Source: DATMFV01 sp964651005 (GTDB lineage: Bacteria > Verrucomicrobiota > Verrucomicrobiia > Chthoniobacterales > Chthoniobacteraceae). Taken from it: DNA of 64,000 bases. This document shows positions 1 to 8,642 of this stretch, piece after piece. Where the stretch lies: positions 1 through 64,000 of the forward strand of contig CAZYVL010000001.1 of assembly GCA_964651005.1 (NCBI GenBank), read 5' to 3'. The translations under genes and the position numbers were made by a program. The stretch's first letter is position 1; every line of letters begins with the position of its first letter. The notes under the pieces were generated by a model that saw only the letters and a list, made by a program, of their open reading frames with translations, was not told the DNA's origin and searched no databases.

Positions 1-117
1 AGAAAGTGAGATGTGCGGCTCAGTAACACCAGACAGCAGGAGGCAAGCGCCATCCGGAGGAAAAAGGTATCGCCGTCCGCGATCGAAATGACAATGGGGT
101 TCATCTTGGTGGTTGGC
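1..117. other. Non-coding edge segment
   Basis: I see no gene here. It lies downstream of the TPR gene on the minus strand and could be the start of an intergenic region that continues outside the window. There is no hairpin followed by a T-run that would mark a terminator for the efflux operon. Confidence 0.4.
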
Positions 118-801
118 CTAACCCTGTTTTTTTAACTCAAAATGACGCTCGATCTTTGCGAGCCCCATGACTGCGATTTTGTCTTCAGGATCAAGCTCCA
201 CCGCCCTCTTTAGCGCCCGATAAGCCTCCAGCCATTCTTCGCTGTTATAATAGGCGACTCCAAGCGCCGTGTAGGCGGCGCTATATTGCGGGTCCAGTTT
301 TACGGCGGCGCTCAAATGGCGAACGGCATCCAGTGGGCGATTCAACCGGTTTAACATCTCTCCGGCTCCCCGGAGCGCCACGATATTGAGCGGATTGAGT
401 CGGATCGCTTCAAGATAGTCGTTCAGAGCCTCTTGAAACTCGCCCATCTCCCAGTGCGCCAACGCCCGGTTTCCATATGCGACATCACTGGGATTGGTTG
501 CCAGGATTTCTCCGTAGACGGCTGCCGCATCGGGATACTTGCCTGCCTCGTGCAAAGCATCGCCTCGCAGATAGCGAAGTCCGATTTCCGCTTCCGGCGA
601 GAGCGAAAATTTTCTGAAGATTACCGCGTCGATAATTTGAAGGCACGCATCCGGATTTTCATTCTCAACCAGATGGGATGCCGCGCGAAGAACGGAACGC
701 TCTTCCGAGTGCCAAAACGTGTCCCGATCAAGCAACCCGCTGATCGGAGCCGAGCCGGATAGAACCCGGTCAAGCTCGACTTTGATTTCATCCCAAGTCA
801 T
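118..801 (-). CDS. TPR-repeat protein, last gene of the efflux operon
   Basis: A 227-residue protein with about four tandem tetratricopeptide repeats. They run from roughly residue 78 to 212, each with the A-x-E-x-G-x-F/Y-x-x-A and L-x-P pattern (for example AHWEMGEFQEALNDYLEAIR). TPR units mediate protein-protein contacts; the partner is not visible from sequence. No signal peptide is evident, so a cytoplasmic location is likely. The ATG at 801 is chosen because the frame upstream of it is low-complexity shadow of the permease gene; it starts 23 nt after the permease stop, so the two are probably co-transcribed. The gene looks less GC-rich than the permease. Whether it works with the pump is unknown. 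Confidence 0.75.
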   Translation of the reverse strand: MTWDEIKVELDRVLSGSAPISGLLDRDTFWHSEERSVLRAASHLVENENPDACLQIIDAVIFRKFSLSPEAEIGLRYLRGDALHEAGKYPDAAAVYGEILATNPSDVAYGNRALAHWEMGEFQEALNDYLEAIRLNPLNIVALRGAGEMLNRLNRPLDAVRHLSAAVKLDPQYSAAYTALGVAYYNSEEWLEAYRALKRAVELDPEDKIAVMGLAKIERHFELKKQG

Positions 802-824
802 AGCCTGCTGGCGGGCGGGACGGA

Positions 825-3800
825 TTACACCGCCGCCGCGGTTTCTGCGTTTTCCAGCGTTGCCTCCCGCTTCCCTGCCCGCGCGCTTTTGCCCCCGTGG
901 TCGCGCGCGATGACGACGTAGATGGCGGGGAGGACGAAGAGCGTGAAGGCGGTGCCGATAATCATTCCGGTCACCAGGACGATGCCGATGCTGTTGCGGG
1001 AACCGGCGCCCGGGCCGCTTGCCAGCACGAGCGGGAAGTGCCCGACGACGGTGGCAACCGTGGTCATGAGAATCGGGCGCAGGCGCGTGGCGGCGGCTTC
1101 GACGACCGCTTCTGCTTTGCCAAGGCCTGTCTCCTGGAGATGGTTGGCAAATTCGACGATGAGGATGCCGTTCTTGGAGATCAACCCGACGAGCGTGATG
1201 AGGCCGACCTGGCTGTAGATGTTCAGCGACGTGAAGCCGAGGCAGGTGAAGAGCAGCGCGCCGGAGATCGCCAGCGGCACCGATCCGCCCAGGATGATGC
1301 ACGGATCGCGGAAGCTCTCGAACTGCGCGGCGAGCACGAGGAAGATGAGGATGAGCGAAAGGCCGAGCGTGCCGTAGAAGCGGTTCCCCTCCTTGCGCAA
1401 CTGGCGCGCCTCCCCGGCGTAGTCGAGCGTGAACCCTTTCGGCAGGATCTTCGCGGCGGCTTCCTCGATCTTGGAAAGCGCCGCCTCCAGCGGAACGCCC
1501 GGCGGGATGAAGCCCTGGATGCGGGCGGCGTTAAGCTGCTGGAAGCGGTTGAGCGAGCGCGGCTGGGCCGAGGTTTTGAGCGTGGCGAAGGTGGAGAGCG
1601 GGACGAGATGGCCGTCCGGGCCGCTGACGTAGTAGTCCAGGAGCTGTTCGGCGTTGAGCCGCCGGGCGCGCGTGGCCTGCGGGATCACCTTGTAGCTGCG
1701 CCCCTGGATGTCGAACCAGTTCACGTAGTTGCCGCCCAAAAGCGTGCCGAGATCGGCGCCCACGCGCTGAAGATTGAGGCCGAGGGAAGCCACCTTGTCG
1801 CGGTCGAAGACGATCTCCGTCTGCGGCTGGTCGAACTTCAGGTCGGTGTCCACGTGCATGAATAGTTTGCTCGCGTAGGCTTGCTGGACGAGCTCGTTGG
1901 CGAATTCGAGCAGCCGGGCCGGTTCCGCCGTGGAGACGAGGGCGATGTCGACCGGGAAGTTGCTGCTGCCCGGGAGCGGCGCGGGGGTGGTCGTAAAGAC
2001 ATTGATGCCGGGAATGGCGGCGACCTTGCCGAAAAGCTCGCCGTTGATCTCCTCCGTGGTCCGCTTGCGCTCGCTCCACGGAACGGTGACCAGCCCGCCG
2101 AAACCGCCGGAGGGGTTCGTAAGCTGGAAGGCGTTGTTCATCTCCGGGATAGTCTTGAAAATATCGTAGGCCCGCTCCGAGGAGACGATGGTCTGGTCGA
2201 GCGTCGCGTTGGGCGCGGCCTGGAGAATCGCCAGCACGACCCCCTGGTCCTCCTTCGGCGCGAGTTCCTTTTGCGAGAAGAGGAAGAACGGAACGATCAG
2301 CACGATGAGCGCGGCGGCCAGCGTCAGCGTGACGGGCCGGTAGCGGAGCGTGTTGGAGAGCACGCGCCGGTAGCGATCGCGCAGCCCTTCGAAGCGGTGG
2401 TTGATCCACCCGGCGTAGCCGCGATGCGAATCCCCCTGGCGCAGCAGCACAGAGGACATCATCGGCGAAAGCGTGAGCGCCACGAAGCCGGAGACGGTGA
2501 CCGCCCCGGCCAGCGTGAAGGCAAACTCGCGGAAGAGCGTGCCGGTTAGCCCGCCCTGGAGACCGATCGGCGCGTACACCGCCGCCAGCGTGATCGTCAT
2601 GGCGACGATCGGCCCGGCGAGTTCGCGCGCCGCCTTGAGTGCCGCATCCAGCGGCGACTCGCCGAGTTGCAAGTGCCGCTCGACGTTCTCGACGACCACG
2701 ATGGCGTCATCGACGACGAGGCCGACCGCCAGCACGATGGCGAGCAGCGTGAGGAGATTGATGGTGAAGCCGAAGGCGAGCATCAGGAAGAGCGCGCCGA
2801 TGAGCGAGATCGGGATGGCGACGACGGGGATCAGCACGGAGCGCGCCGAGCCGAGGAAGAGGAAGATGACGAGAACGACGATGAGGAGCGTTTCCGTCAA
2901 GGTGTGCACCACTTCGTGCAGCGCGTCGTTGATGTATTTCGTCGCGTCGTAGCCGACGCTGGCTTTCATCCCCGCCGGAAGCTGCTTTTCGATGCCGGGA
3001 AGCTCCGCGCGGACGGCGCGGATGACATCGAGCGAGTTGGCCGTGGGGAGCACCCAGATGCCCATGAAGGTCGCCTTCTGCCCCGAGAAGCGGACATCTT
3101 CATCGTACGACTCCGCGCCGAGGTTCACTTCCGCGACATCGCGCAGCCGGACGACCACGCCATCCTTCTCGCGGATCACCAGCTGCCGGAACTCCTCGGG
3201 CGAGCGGAGGTCGGTGTTGGCGACCAGGTTGATGGAGATCATCGACCCCTTGGTCGCCCCGATGGCGGAGAGATAGTTGTTCGCGGCGAGGGCGGTGCGG
3301 ACTTCGGAGGGGGAGATATGGAGCGCGGCGAGCCGGTCCGGCTTGAGCCAGATGCGCATGGCAAACGTGCGCGCCCCGAGAATGTCGGCGCGCTGCACGC
3401 CGCTCACCGCGCTCAGCTTCGGCTGGACGACGCGCGTGAGATAATCGGTGATCTGGTTCTGGTCGAGCTCGTTCGAGTAGAAGCTCAGGTACATCGACGC
3501 GAACCGGTTGTCGCTCATCTGCACGTCGATGATGGGGGCCTCCGCCTCGGGGGGAAGCTGGTTGCGCACCTGCGCGATCTTCGCCTGGATCTGCGTGAGC
3601 GCGGCGTTGGTGTCGTAGTTGAGCTTGAGCTGCACGGAGATCGTGCTAAGCCCCTGCGCGCTCGTCGATTCGAGGTAGTCGATGCCGTCGGCGCTGGCGA
3701 TGACCCGCTCCAGCGGCGTCGTGATGAAGCCGCGCACCAGCTCCGCGTTCGCGCCGATGTAGGCGGTCTTCACCGTGACGACGGCGATATCGCTGCGCGG

Positions 3801-3911
3801 ATACTGCCGCACGTTGAGCACCCGGTACGACTGGATACCCGCCAGCAGGATGAGCAGGCTCAGTACGGTCGCCACGACGGGCCGCCGGATGAAGAGATCG
3901 GTAAATTTCAT
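825..3911 (-). CDS. RND efflux permease (HAE-1/AcrB-like)
   Basis: A 1028-residue inner-membrane proton/drug antiporter of the AcrB/MdtB type, the usual length for the family. The N-terminal FIRRPVVATVLSLLILLAG is the canonical first transmembrane helix, followed by a large periplasmic loop. The TM4 proton-relay pair is present as VVDDAIVVVEN with D401 and D402, matching AcrB D407/D408. A second hydrophobic block follows after about residue 850. It lies 64 nt downstream of a membrane-fusion protein gene and both follow a MarR gene, the normal layout of a regulated multidrug pump. No TolC-like outer-membrane factor lies in the operon, so one must be supplied from elsewhere. Substrates cannot be deduced. 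Confidence 0.95.
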   Translation of the reverse strand: MKFTDLFIRRPVVATVLSLLILLAGIQSYRVLNVRQYPRSDIAVVTVKTAYIGANAELVRGFITTPLERVIASADGIDYLESTSAQGLSTISVQLKLNYDTNAALTQIQAKIAQVRNQLPPEAEAPIIDVQMSDNRFASMYLSFYSNELDQNQITDYLTRVVQPKLSAVSGVQRADILGARTFAMRIWLKPDRLAALHISPSEVRTALAANNYLSAIGATKGSMISINLVANTDLRSPEEFRQLVIREKDGVVVRLRDVAEVNLGAESYDEDVRFSGQKATFMGIWVLPTANSLDVIRAVRAELPGIEKQLPAGMKASVGYDATKYINDALHEVVHTLTETLLIVVLVIFLFLGSARSVLIPVVAIPISLIGALFLMLAFGFTINLLTLLAIVLAVGLVVDDAIVVVENVERHLQLGESPLDAALKAARELAGPIVAMTITLAAVYAPIGLQGGLTGTLFREFAFTLAGAVTVSGFVALTLSPMMSSVLLRQGDSHRGYAGWINHRFEGLRDRYRRVLSNTLRYRPVTLTLAAALIVLIVPFFLFSQKELAPKEDQGVVLAILQAAPNATLDQTIVSSERAYDIFKTIPEMNNAFQLTNPSGGFGGLVTVPWSERKRTTEEINGELFGKVAAIPGINVFTTTPAPLPGSSNFPVDIALVSTAEPARLLEFANELVQQAYASKLFMHVDTDLKFDQPQTEIVFDRDKVASLGLNLQRVGADLGTLLGGNYVNWFDIQGRSYKVIPQATRARRLNAEQLLDYYVSGPDGHLVPLSTFATLKTSAQPRSLNRFQQLNAARIQGFIPPGVPLEAALSKIEEAAAKILPKGFTLDYAGEARQLRKEGNRFYGTLGLSLILIFLVLAAQFESFRDPCIILGGSVPLAISGALLFTCLGFTSLNIYSQVGLITLVGLISKNGILIVEFANHLQETGLGKAEAVVEAAATRLRPILMTTVATVVGHFPLVLASGPGAGSRNSIGIVLVTGMIIGTAFTLFVLPAIYVVIARDHGGKSARAGKREATLENAETAAAV

Positions 3912-3975
3912 GGTTTCATGGCCGCTGGCCGCTGGAAAGAGCCGCTGGAAAAAAGAGGGCGCCGCGTTGCGGGGA

Positions 3976-5091
3976 TCACGTTTCGGGCGGCTTCGGGTGA
4001 ATGGCGTTGGCCGGCACGATGCTGTTGTCCACCTTCACGGCCGCGCCGCTGTTGAGCTTGAAGCCGCCGGAGGTGACCACTTCGTCCCCCTCCTTCACCC
4101 CGGAGAGGATCGCCACCTGGTCGCCGCGCGTCGAGCCGAGCTTGACGAATTGCTGGATCGCCTGCTTGCCCGAGGCGCTTTCCGCAGAGTCCTTGACGAG
4201 GTAAACCGAGTCGCCATACGGCGCGTAGAGGATCGCCGTCGCGGGAACGGCGATGACCGCCTCGCGCTCGGGCTGGAGCACCTCGGCCTCCACGAACATG
4301 CCGCTGCGCAGCACCCCGTCGGGGTTCGGGATCGTCGCCTGCACGAGAAGGTTGCGCGTCGCCTCGTCCACCTTCGCGTTGATGGCGGTGATCTCGCCCT
4401 CGAACTCACGCCCGGCGATCCCGGTTGCCTTGAGCCGGACTTTCCGCCCGGGAGCGACAGAGGGGAGGTCCTGCTGCGGGACCGAGAATTCGACGTAGAT
4501 CGGGTCGCGCGATTCCAGCGAGGCGACTGGCTTGCCGACGTCGAGGTATTCCCCGACATCGACTTTGCGGATGCCGAGCACTCCGTCGAAGGGGGCGCGC
4601 AAGGTCTTGCGGGCGATGAGCGCCTTGATCTGGTCCACGGCGGCCTGGGCCTGGTCGGCGGTGGCGGAGGCGGCGTCGAATTCCGAGCGGGAGGTGGCCC
4701 GCTTGGCGAGCAGGTCGCGCTGGCGCTCCAGGTTGAGCCGGGCAAGTTCCAGCGCGGCTTCCGCGGCGCGGAGCTGCGCCTCTTCCTGGCGCGTGTCGAG
4801 CTTCACGAGCAGGTCGCCCTGTTTCACGTTTGCGCCGGATTCAAAAGCGATCTCCCGGACGATCCCCGCGAGGTCGGTGCTCACCTCCACGCCTTGCACG
4901 GCTCGCAATGAGCCGACGGAACGCAACACCGGCTGCCAGTTCTCCGCCGTCGCCCGGAGCGTCGTGACGGCGGCGGGCGGCATGGTGAAGTGGTGGCTCA
5001 TCGCCCCCTGGATCTGCCGCCACTTGATGAAGGCGATCCCCGCCACGACGGCGAGGAGCAGGACCAGCATGATCGACATTCTCTTGAGCAT
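3976..5091 (-). CDS. Efflux RND periplasmic adaptor (HlyD/MexE-like membrane-fusion protein)
   Basis: A 371-residue adaptor joining the RND permease to an outer-membrane channel. An N-terminal uncleaved anchor (about residues 5-25, IMLVLLLAVVAGIAFIKW) is followed by the lipoyl/barrel-sandwich half (IAFESGANVKQGDLLVKLD), an alpha-hairpin (AALELARLNLERQRDLLAKRA), the second lipoyl half (RAPFDGVLGIRKVDVGEYL) and the beta-barrel domain (VEFSVPQQDLPSVAPG). This order is diagnostic of the family. No lipobox cysteine is seen, unlike AcrA, so it is probably anchored by the helix. The permease gene follows after 64 nt and the marR gene precedes it by 84 nt. Confidence 0.93.
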   Translation of the reverse strand: MLKRMSIMLVLLLAVVAGIAFIKWRQIQGAMSHHFTMPPAAVTTLRATAENWQPVLRSVGSLRAVQGVEVSTDLAGIVREIAFESGANVKQGDLLVKLDTRQEEAQLRAAEAALELARLNLERQRDLLAKRATSRSEFDAASATADQAQAAVDQIKALIARKTLRAPFDGVLGIRKVDVGEYLDVGKPVASLESRDPIYVEFSVPQQDLPSVAPGRKVRLKATGIAGREFEGEITAINAKVDEATRNLLVQATIPNPDGVLRSGMFVEAEVLQPEREAVIAVPATAILYAPYGDSVYLVKDSAESASGKQAIQQFVKLGSTRGDQVAILSGVKEGDEVVTSGGFKLNSGAAVKVDNSIVPANAIHPKPPET

Positions 5092-5175
5092 AGGGATTCG
5101 GGAAAAAATTCGGCGGGAAGCCGCAAACCCGGGGAGCCATTTCTCGCTCTTCCCGGGGTGGCCGTGAACGGGAGG

Positions 5176-5709
5176 TTATTCGGAGGGAGGCTTCGGGGTG
5201 GAAGGCGTCAGCCCCGCCTGGATTTTCTGAAGCAGGCGCACGAGCGTTTTGCGTTCCGCCTCGTTCAGAGGCGTGATGATGGCGGAAACACGTCGAAAAT
5301 AGCCGGGGAGCATCCCCTCCACAAACGACTGCCCGCTCTCCGTCAGCCGTACGCGGACGGCGCGGCGGTCGTTCGGGTCTGCTTCGCGGGCGACGAGTCC
5401 GTCGCGTTCCAGCGTGTCGATCAAGCCGGTCATCGTGGCGCGGGTCACTCCCGCCTCCTCGGCGAGCGAAGCCGGGGTCGCCGCCTCCTGACCCTTACAG
5501 CCCTGTGTGAGGAGCATCAGCACGGTGAAACGGCCCTGGCTGAGGTTCATCTGGCTCAGGCAGCGTCCCTTTTCCGCGAACACCAGGTCGGCCGTCCTCA
5601 GCAGGTTCAGAAAAGCCTCGTTCGCGCTCACTTCCATCCCCGGAAACCGCTCCGCCGCCTTGAGAAGGCATTCGTAGCGCGGGAGATCCTTGAGCATCAA
5701 AAGAGGCAT
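5176..5709 (-). CDS. MarR-family transcriptional regulator
   Basis: A 177-residue winged-helix regulator. The recognition region reads ATPASLAEEAGVTRATMTGL at about residues 77-96 and the wing contains DPNDRRAVRVRLTESG, the classical MarR DRR signature. Long helices at both ends would form the dimer. It is the first gene of the efflux operon, so it most likely represses its own transcription and that of the pump, with release by a small-molecule ligand. A perfect 8-bp inverted repeat lies 57 nt upstream (5766-5792). ATG 5709 is used; an in-frame ATG at 5697 is possible, as no Shine-Dalgarno sequence decides between them. Confidence 0.92.
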   Translation of the reverse strand: MPLLMLKDLPRYECLLKAAERFPGMEVSANEAFLNLLRTADLVFAEKGRCLSQMNLSQGRFTVLMLLTQGCKGQEAATPASLAEEAGVTRATMTGLIDTLERDGLVAREADPNDRRAVRVRLTESGQSFVEGMLPGYFRRVSAIITPLNEAERKTLVRLLQKIQAGLTPSTPKPPSE

Positions 5710-5765
5710 GGGTGGGAAAAGGAAGAGGCTCTGGGGCGAGTCTTTGAGCGGGTATGGTTAGGCTC

Positions 5766-5792
5766 CTGATAGTTTCTATGCCTTACTATCAG
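5766..5792 (-). promoter_or_regulatory. Palindromic operator upstream of marR
   Basis: CTGATAGT (5766-5773) and ACTATCAG (5785-5792) form a perfect inverted repeat with an 11-bp spacer. It lies in the divergent region between marR and a glycosyltransferase gene. A -35-like TTGACG on the minus strand (5805-5810) places the palindrome over the expected -10 region. This fits autorepression by the MarR protein encoded just downstream. Binding is inferred, not shown. Confidence 0.6.
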
Positions 5793-5947
5793 TCTCCGTA
5801 TATTCGTCAACGGAAAAAGGTTGGTTTTCCCCTCCCTTTTTCCCGTCCTGGCTCGCCGGGATTTTGCTGTTGAAGCAATCGGGAAAAACATTATCCTTCG
5901 GGATTGGTTTTTTCTCCGTCGAGCGCGTCGAGACAACGAGGTTTCCC

Positions 5948-7252
5948 ATGCCTGCCTTTGCCTATCTTTTCGAGCGGTTCCCTTCCTTCACCCAGACCTT
6001 CTGCTATCGGGAGGTCATGGAGGTGGGCCGCAAAGGGATCGACGTGGAGGTTTTTTCCATCCGCCGACCGAACGATATTCCCGTGGATTGCCCGGAAGAG
6101 TTGACCCAAGCGGTCTACTACCTCCCCGAAGAGGGCGCGCTGCGTGCCGAAACCGAGCAGATCAAGATCGCCCGGCGCCTTCCGAAAAAGGCAGCGGCTC
6201 CGTTCCGGACACAAACCCGGGACGCGCTGCGTCTCCACGAAGCGCTTTGGCTCGGGCCACGGCTTCGCGAGCGGGGCATCGGCCACGTTCATGTCCACTT
6301 TGCCGGGATTGCCGCGCGCACCGCCTTCTGGCTCAAACGGTTCTACGGCATCACCTACAGCTTCACGGCACACGCCAATGACGTGTTTTGCGACGTGCAA
6401 CTCCCTGTCACCCAGGAGGATCTCTTCCGGGAAGCCTCGCTGGTCGTCACGGTGAGCGACTTCAGCCGCGACTGGCTGCGCCAGCTCCACCCCCGCCACG
6501 CGGAAAAGATCGTGCGGGTTTACAACGGGATCGACACGACGCAATTCCGCAAGAGCGGCTTCCCTCCGGGCACGCCGCACCTCGTCTCCGTCGGGCGCTG
6601 CATTGAAAAGAAAGGGTTCGCGGACCTGATCGACGCCTGCGCGTTCTTGCGCGACCGTGGGGTCGCCTTCGCATGTTCCATTGTCGGTTCCGGGCCTCTG
6701 GAGGACTCGCTCCGTGCTCAAATCGCGGAGCGCAAGCTGGAGGGGATCGTCCGGATGACCGGGCCGATGGCCCAGGAGGCGGTGCGCTCGCTTCTTTCGG
6801 AGTCCCATCTTTTCGTCCTGGCCTGCGCCCGGGAACACGACGGCGGCATGGACAATCTCCCCACCGTCATCGCCGAAGCGATGTCGAGCGGGCTGCCCGT
6901 CGTCTCCACTCGCCTCGCCGGAGTGCCGGAAATGGTGGAAGACGGGGTAACGGGCCTCCTCGTCGGGGAACACGACCCGGCCGGGTTGGCCGGAGCCATC
7001 GAAAGTTTGCTGGCTGATCTCGGGAGGGCAAAGGAGTACGGTGCGAGGGGGATCGATCGGGCGGCGGAGCAGTTTGCTGCGCCGGTGACGACGGAGCACC
7101 TGATCCGGCACCTTTCCCGCTGCCGAGGCGTGGCGCTGCCGCCGCCGTACCGGCCCGGGCGGTCGCCGCTCGAACGCCTTGTGGCGAAGGTGGCCCTGCT
7201 CCTCAACCCAAGACCGCTAGCAGCGGAAGGCCGCGCGCAATCTGCGCAATAA
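5948..7252 (+). CDS. Glycosyltransferase family 4 (WcaL/colanic-acid type)
   Basis: A 434-residue retaining GT-B glycosyltransferase. The N-terminal half has FPSFTQTFCYREVMEVGRKG, typical of the WcaL/AmsK group that builds exopolysaccharide repeat units. The C-terminal Glycos_transf_1 domain contains VSVGRCIEKKGFADLIDAC and the E-x7-E region AEAMSSGLPVVS, then GVPEMVEDGVTGLLV, which binds the nucleotide sugar. ATG 5948 is preferred over the in-frame ATG 5864 because the family homology begins there and CGAGG lies about 6 nt upstream. It stands alone between the divergent marR and the convergent GT61 gene. Donor and acceptor are unknown. Confidence 0.9.
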   Translation: MPAFAYLFERFPSFTQTFCYREVMEVGRKGIDVEVFSIRRPNDIPVDCPEELTQAVYYLPEEGALRAETEQIKIARRLPKKAAAPFRTQTRDALRLHEALWLGPRLRERGIGHVHVHFAGIAARTAFWLKRFYGITYSFTAHANDVFCDVQLPVTQEDLFREASLVVTVSDFSRDWLRQLHPRHAEKIVRVYNGIDTTQFRKSGFPPGTPHLVSVGRCIEKKGFADLIDACAFLRDRGVAFACSIVGSGPLEDSLRAQIAERKLEGIVRMTGPMAQEAVRSLLSESHLFVLACAREHDGGMDNLPTVIAEAMSSGLPVVSTRLAGVPEMVEDGVTGLLVGEHDPAGLAGAIESLLADLGRAKEYGARGIDRAAEQFAAPVTTEHLIRHLSRCRGVALPPPYRPGRSPLERLVAKVALLLNPRPLAAEGRAQSAQ

Positions 7253-7275
7253 GCGCGATCAGCGCGATCAGCGCC
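7252..7275. repeat. 9-bp tandem duplication
   Basis: AGCGCGATC occurs twice in direct succession (7252-7260, 7261-7269), followed by a partial third copy. The first base is the last base of the stop codon of the preceding glycosyltransferase gene. It is one of several micro-duplications in the non-coding gaps of this window. Confidence 0.8.
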
Positions 7276-7303
7276 GCTGCGAGGGAGGCCACGCGGTTAC
7301 CAG

Positions 7304-8602
7304 CTACACCATCTCCCGAAGGAGTATTTCCAACTGATCCGGGTCCACCCGGATATCCTCTCCCGGGACGGTGGCGTGGGGGCTAGCGACCTTTTCGCCC
7401 ACGAGCGCCTCGTACCGGAGCCCAAGCTGGAGCGCCAGCGAGCGGTAGAACGTCGGCAGGGTATCGGGGGCGAAAATCTCCAGCAGCCGGGCCGGGGGGG
7501 AGCAAAAGCAGAGATTGCTCAAACCGGCCCCGTGCGGCGAGGCGATGCACTCCGCAGAGGCGAACAGCGCGGCCTGTTCCTGAAAACTGAGGTGGCCGAG
7601 CGTGACCCGCTCGAAGCCGAACTTCTCCAGCAGCGGGAGCAACGCCTCCTCGTTGACGATCCTGCGGCTGGCCGTGGCGGCATCCTTGCGGCTGATGAAA
7701 AGCCGCCGCCGTTTCCGCGCGAGTTCCGGGAGGTCCAGGCCGGAGAGCGCGCGCAGAAAGGGAAAGGTGATCGGGTGGTGCTCCCGGCCATTGTTGGGGA
7801 AGGAGGCGACGACCAGGCTCTCGCACTCGACATGCCGCTTCCGGCTGCACCAGAGGATTTTCTCGCGCGGGATGCCGAGCCGGTCGAACGTCGCGTAGTA
7901 CGCCTGGTATTTCGGCTTGCTCACGAGGAAGCCGTCGAAATCGCCGATCTCGAAGCCCGCGCGCCGGAGCACTTCGATCCGGGGGAGGGCGTCGTAGAGA
8001 AAGTGGAAGGGCGAATTGCCCGGCCCGTGCAGCAGGGCGTAGCGCCCCTTGCGGCGGGAGAGACGGGGGGGGAGCGTGGCGGTGTGCAGGAGGGAATGAT
8101 CCCCCGGGGCGGCGCGGAACTCGCGCGAGAGATCGGTGAGGAGCGTCCGGTCGGGTGTGACCACCGCGCCGTGGCGGCCGATCGTTCGCCCGTAGGGGAT
8201 TTCAATAACGAAGAGGGTCGGGATTTCGAAGGGGCCTTTGACCCACCCTTCCGCCTGCGCGGCGGCGTCGAGGGCGGGGTGTGGGAAGCGCATCGTCTTG
8301 CGCGGCAGGACGCCCCGGTAGGCGGGCGCGACTTCGAGGTAGCTGGAGGCGTTCCAGTGCTCGAAGTGCCACTCCATCGCGCTTTGCGCCCGGAGCGGCA
8401 CGGCGGTCGTCGCCGCTTTCGGGTGTACGCGCCTCGGGCCGTGCGAGAGGGCCGGGACGACGTTGATCATGCCGTTGACCATCCGCGAAGCCTCCATGCG
8501 GAAGCGGTTGCGGAGCGCCTGCCAATCCATCGGGCCGGGGTCGTTCTGGGCGTTGAAATCATTCATGGAGCGGGAAGGGGGAGAGCCCGGACTCCATAGC
8601 AT
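7304..8602 (-). CDS. Glycosyltransferase family 61 (DUF563)
   Basis: A protein of up to 432 residues. The C-terminal half carries the GT61 signature: RLFISRKDA, then RRIVNEEALLPLLEKFGFE and VTLGHLSFQEQAALFASAE, then SPHGAGLSNLCFC. GT61 enzymes are inverting xylosyl- or N-acetylglucosaminyl-type transferases; in bacteria they usually act on surface glycans. HGPGNSPFHFLYDALPRIE in the middle is also typical. ATG 8602 has GGAAG about 8 nt upstream; ATG 8566 is an alternative that would remove a Pro/Ser-rich start. It is the third gene of a minus-strand set starting with ruvA, 40 nt after the ATP-grasp-like gene. No signal peptide is seen. The substrate is unknown. Confidence 0.87.
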   Translation of the reverse strand: MLWSPGSPPSRSMNDFNAQNDPGPMDWQALRNRFRMEASRMVNGMINVVPALSHGPRRVHPKAATTAVPLRAQSAMEWHFEHWNASSYLEVAPAYRGVLPRKTMRFPHPALDAAAQAEGWVKGPFEIPTLFVIEIPYGRTIGRHGAVVTPDRTLLTDLSREFRAAPGDHSLLHTATLPPRLSRRKGRYALLHGPGNSPFHFLYDALPRIEVLRRAGFEIGDFDGFLVSKPKYQAYYATFDRLGIPREKILWCSRKRHVECESLVVASFPNNGREHHPITFPFLRALSGLDLPELARKRRRLFISRKDAATASRRIVNEEALLPLLEKFGFERVTLGHLSFQEQAALFASAECIASPHGAGLSNLCFCSPPARLLEIFAPDTLPTFYRSLALQLGLRYEALVGEKVASPHATVPGEDIRVDPDQLEILLREMV

Positions 8603-8642
8603 TGCCTCTGCTTCCGTGCCAGCCCAAGGTTCTGCGGCCCCT

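Noticed and set aside
118..1302. A longer TPR protein starting at 1302
   Set aside because: The upstream 167 codons overlap the permease gene on the same strand in another frame and translate to low-complexity Arg/His-rich sequence. TPR homology begins after ATG 801.
897..4055. Long plus-strand frames opposite the RND permease and adaptor genes
   Set aside because: High GC content keeps the antisense frames open. The translations are Arg/Glu/Asp-rich and show no family pattern, while the minus strand encodes complete, conserved proteins.
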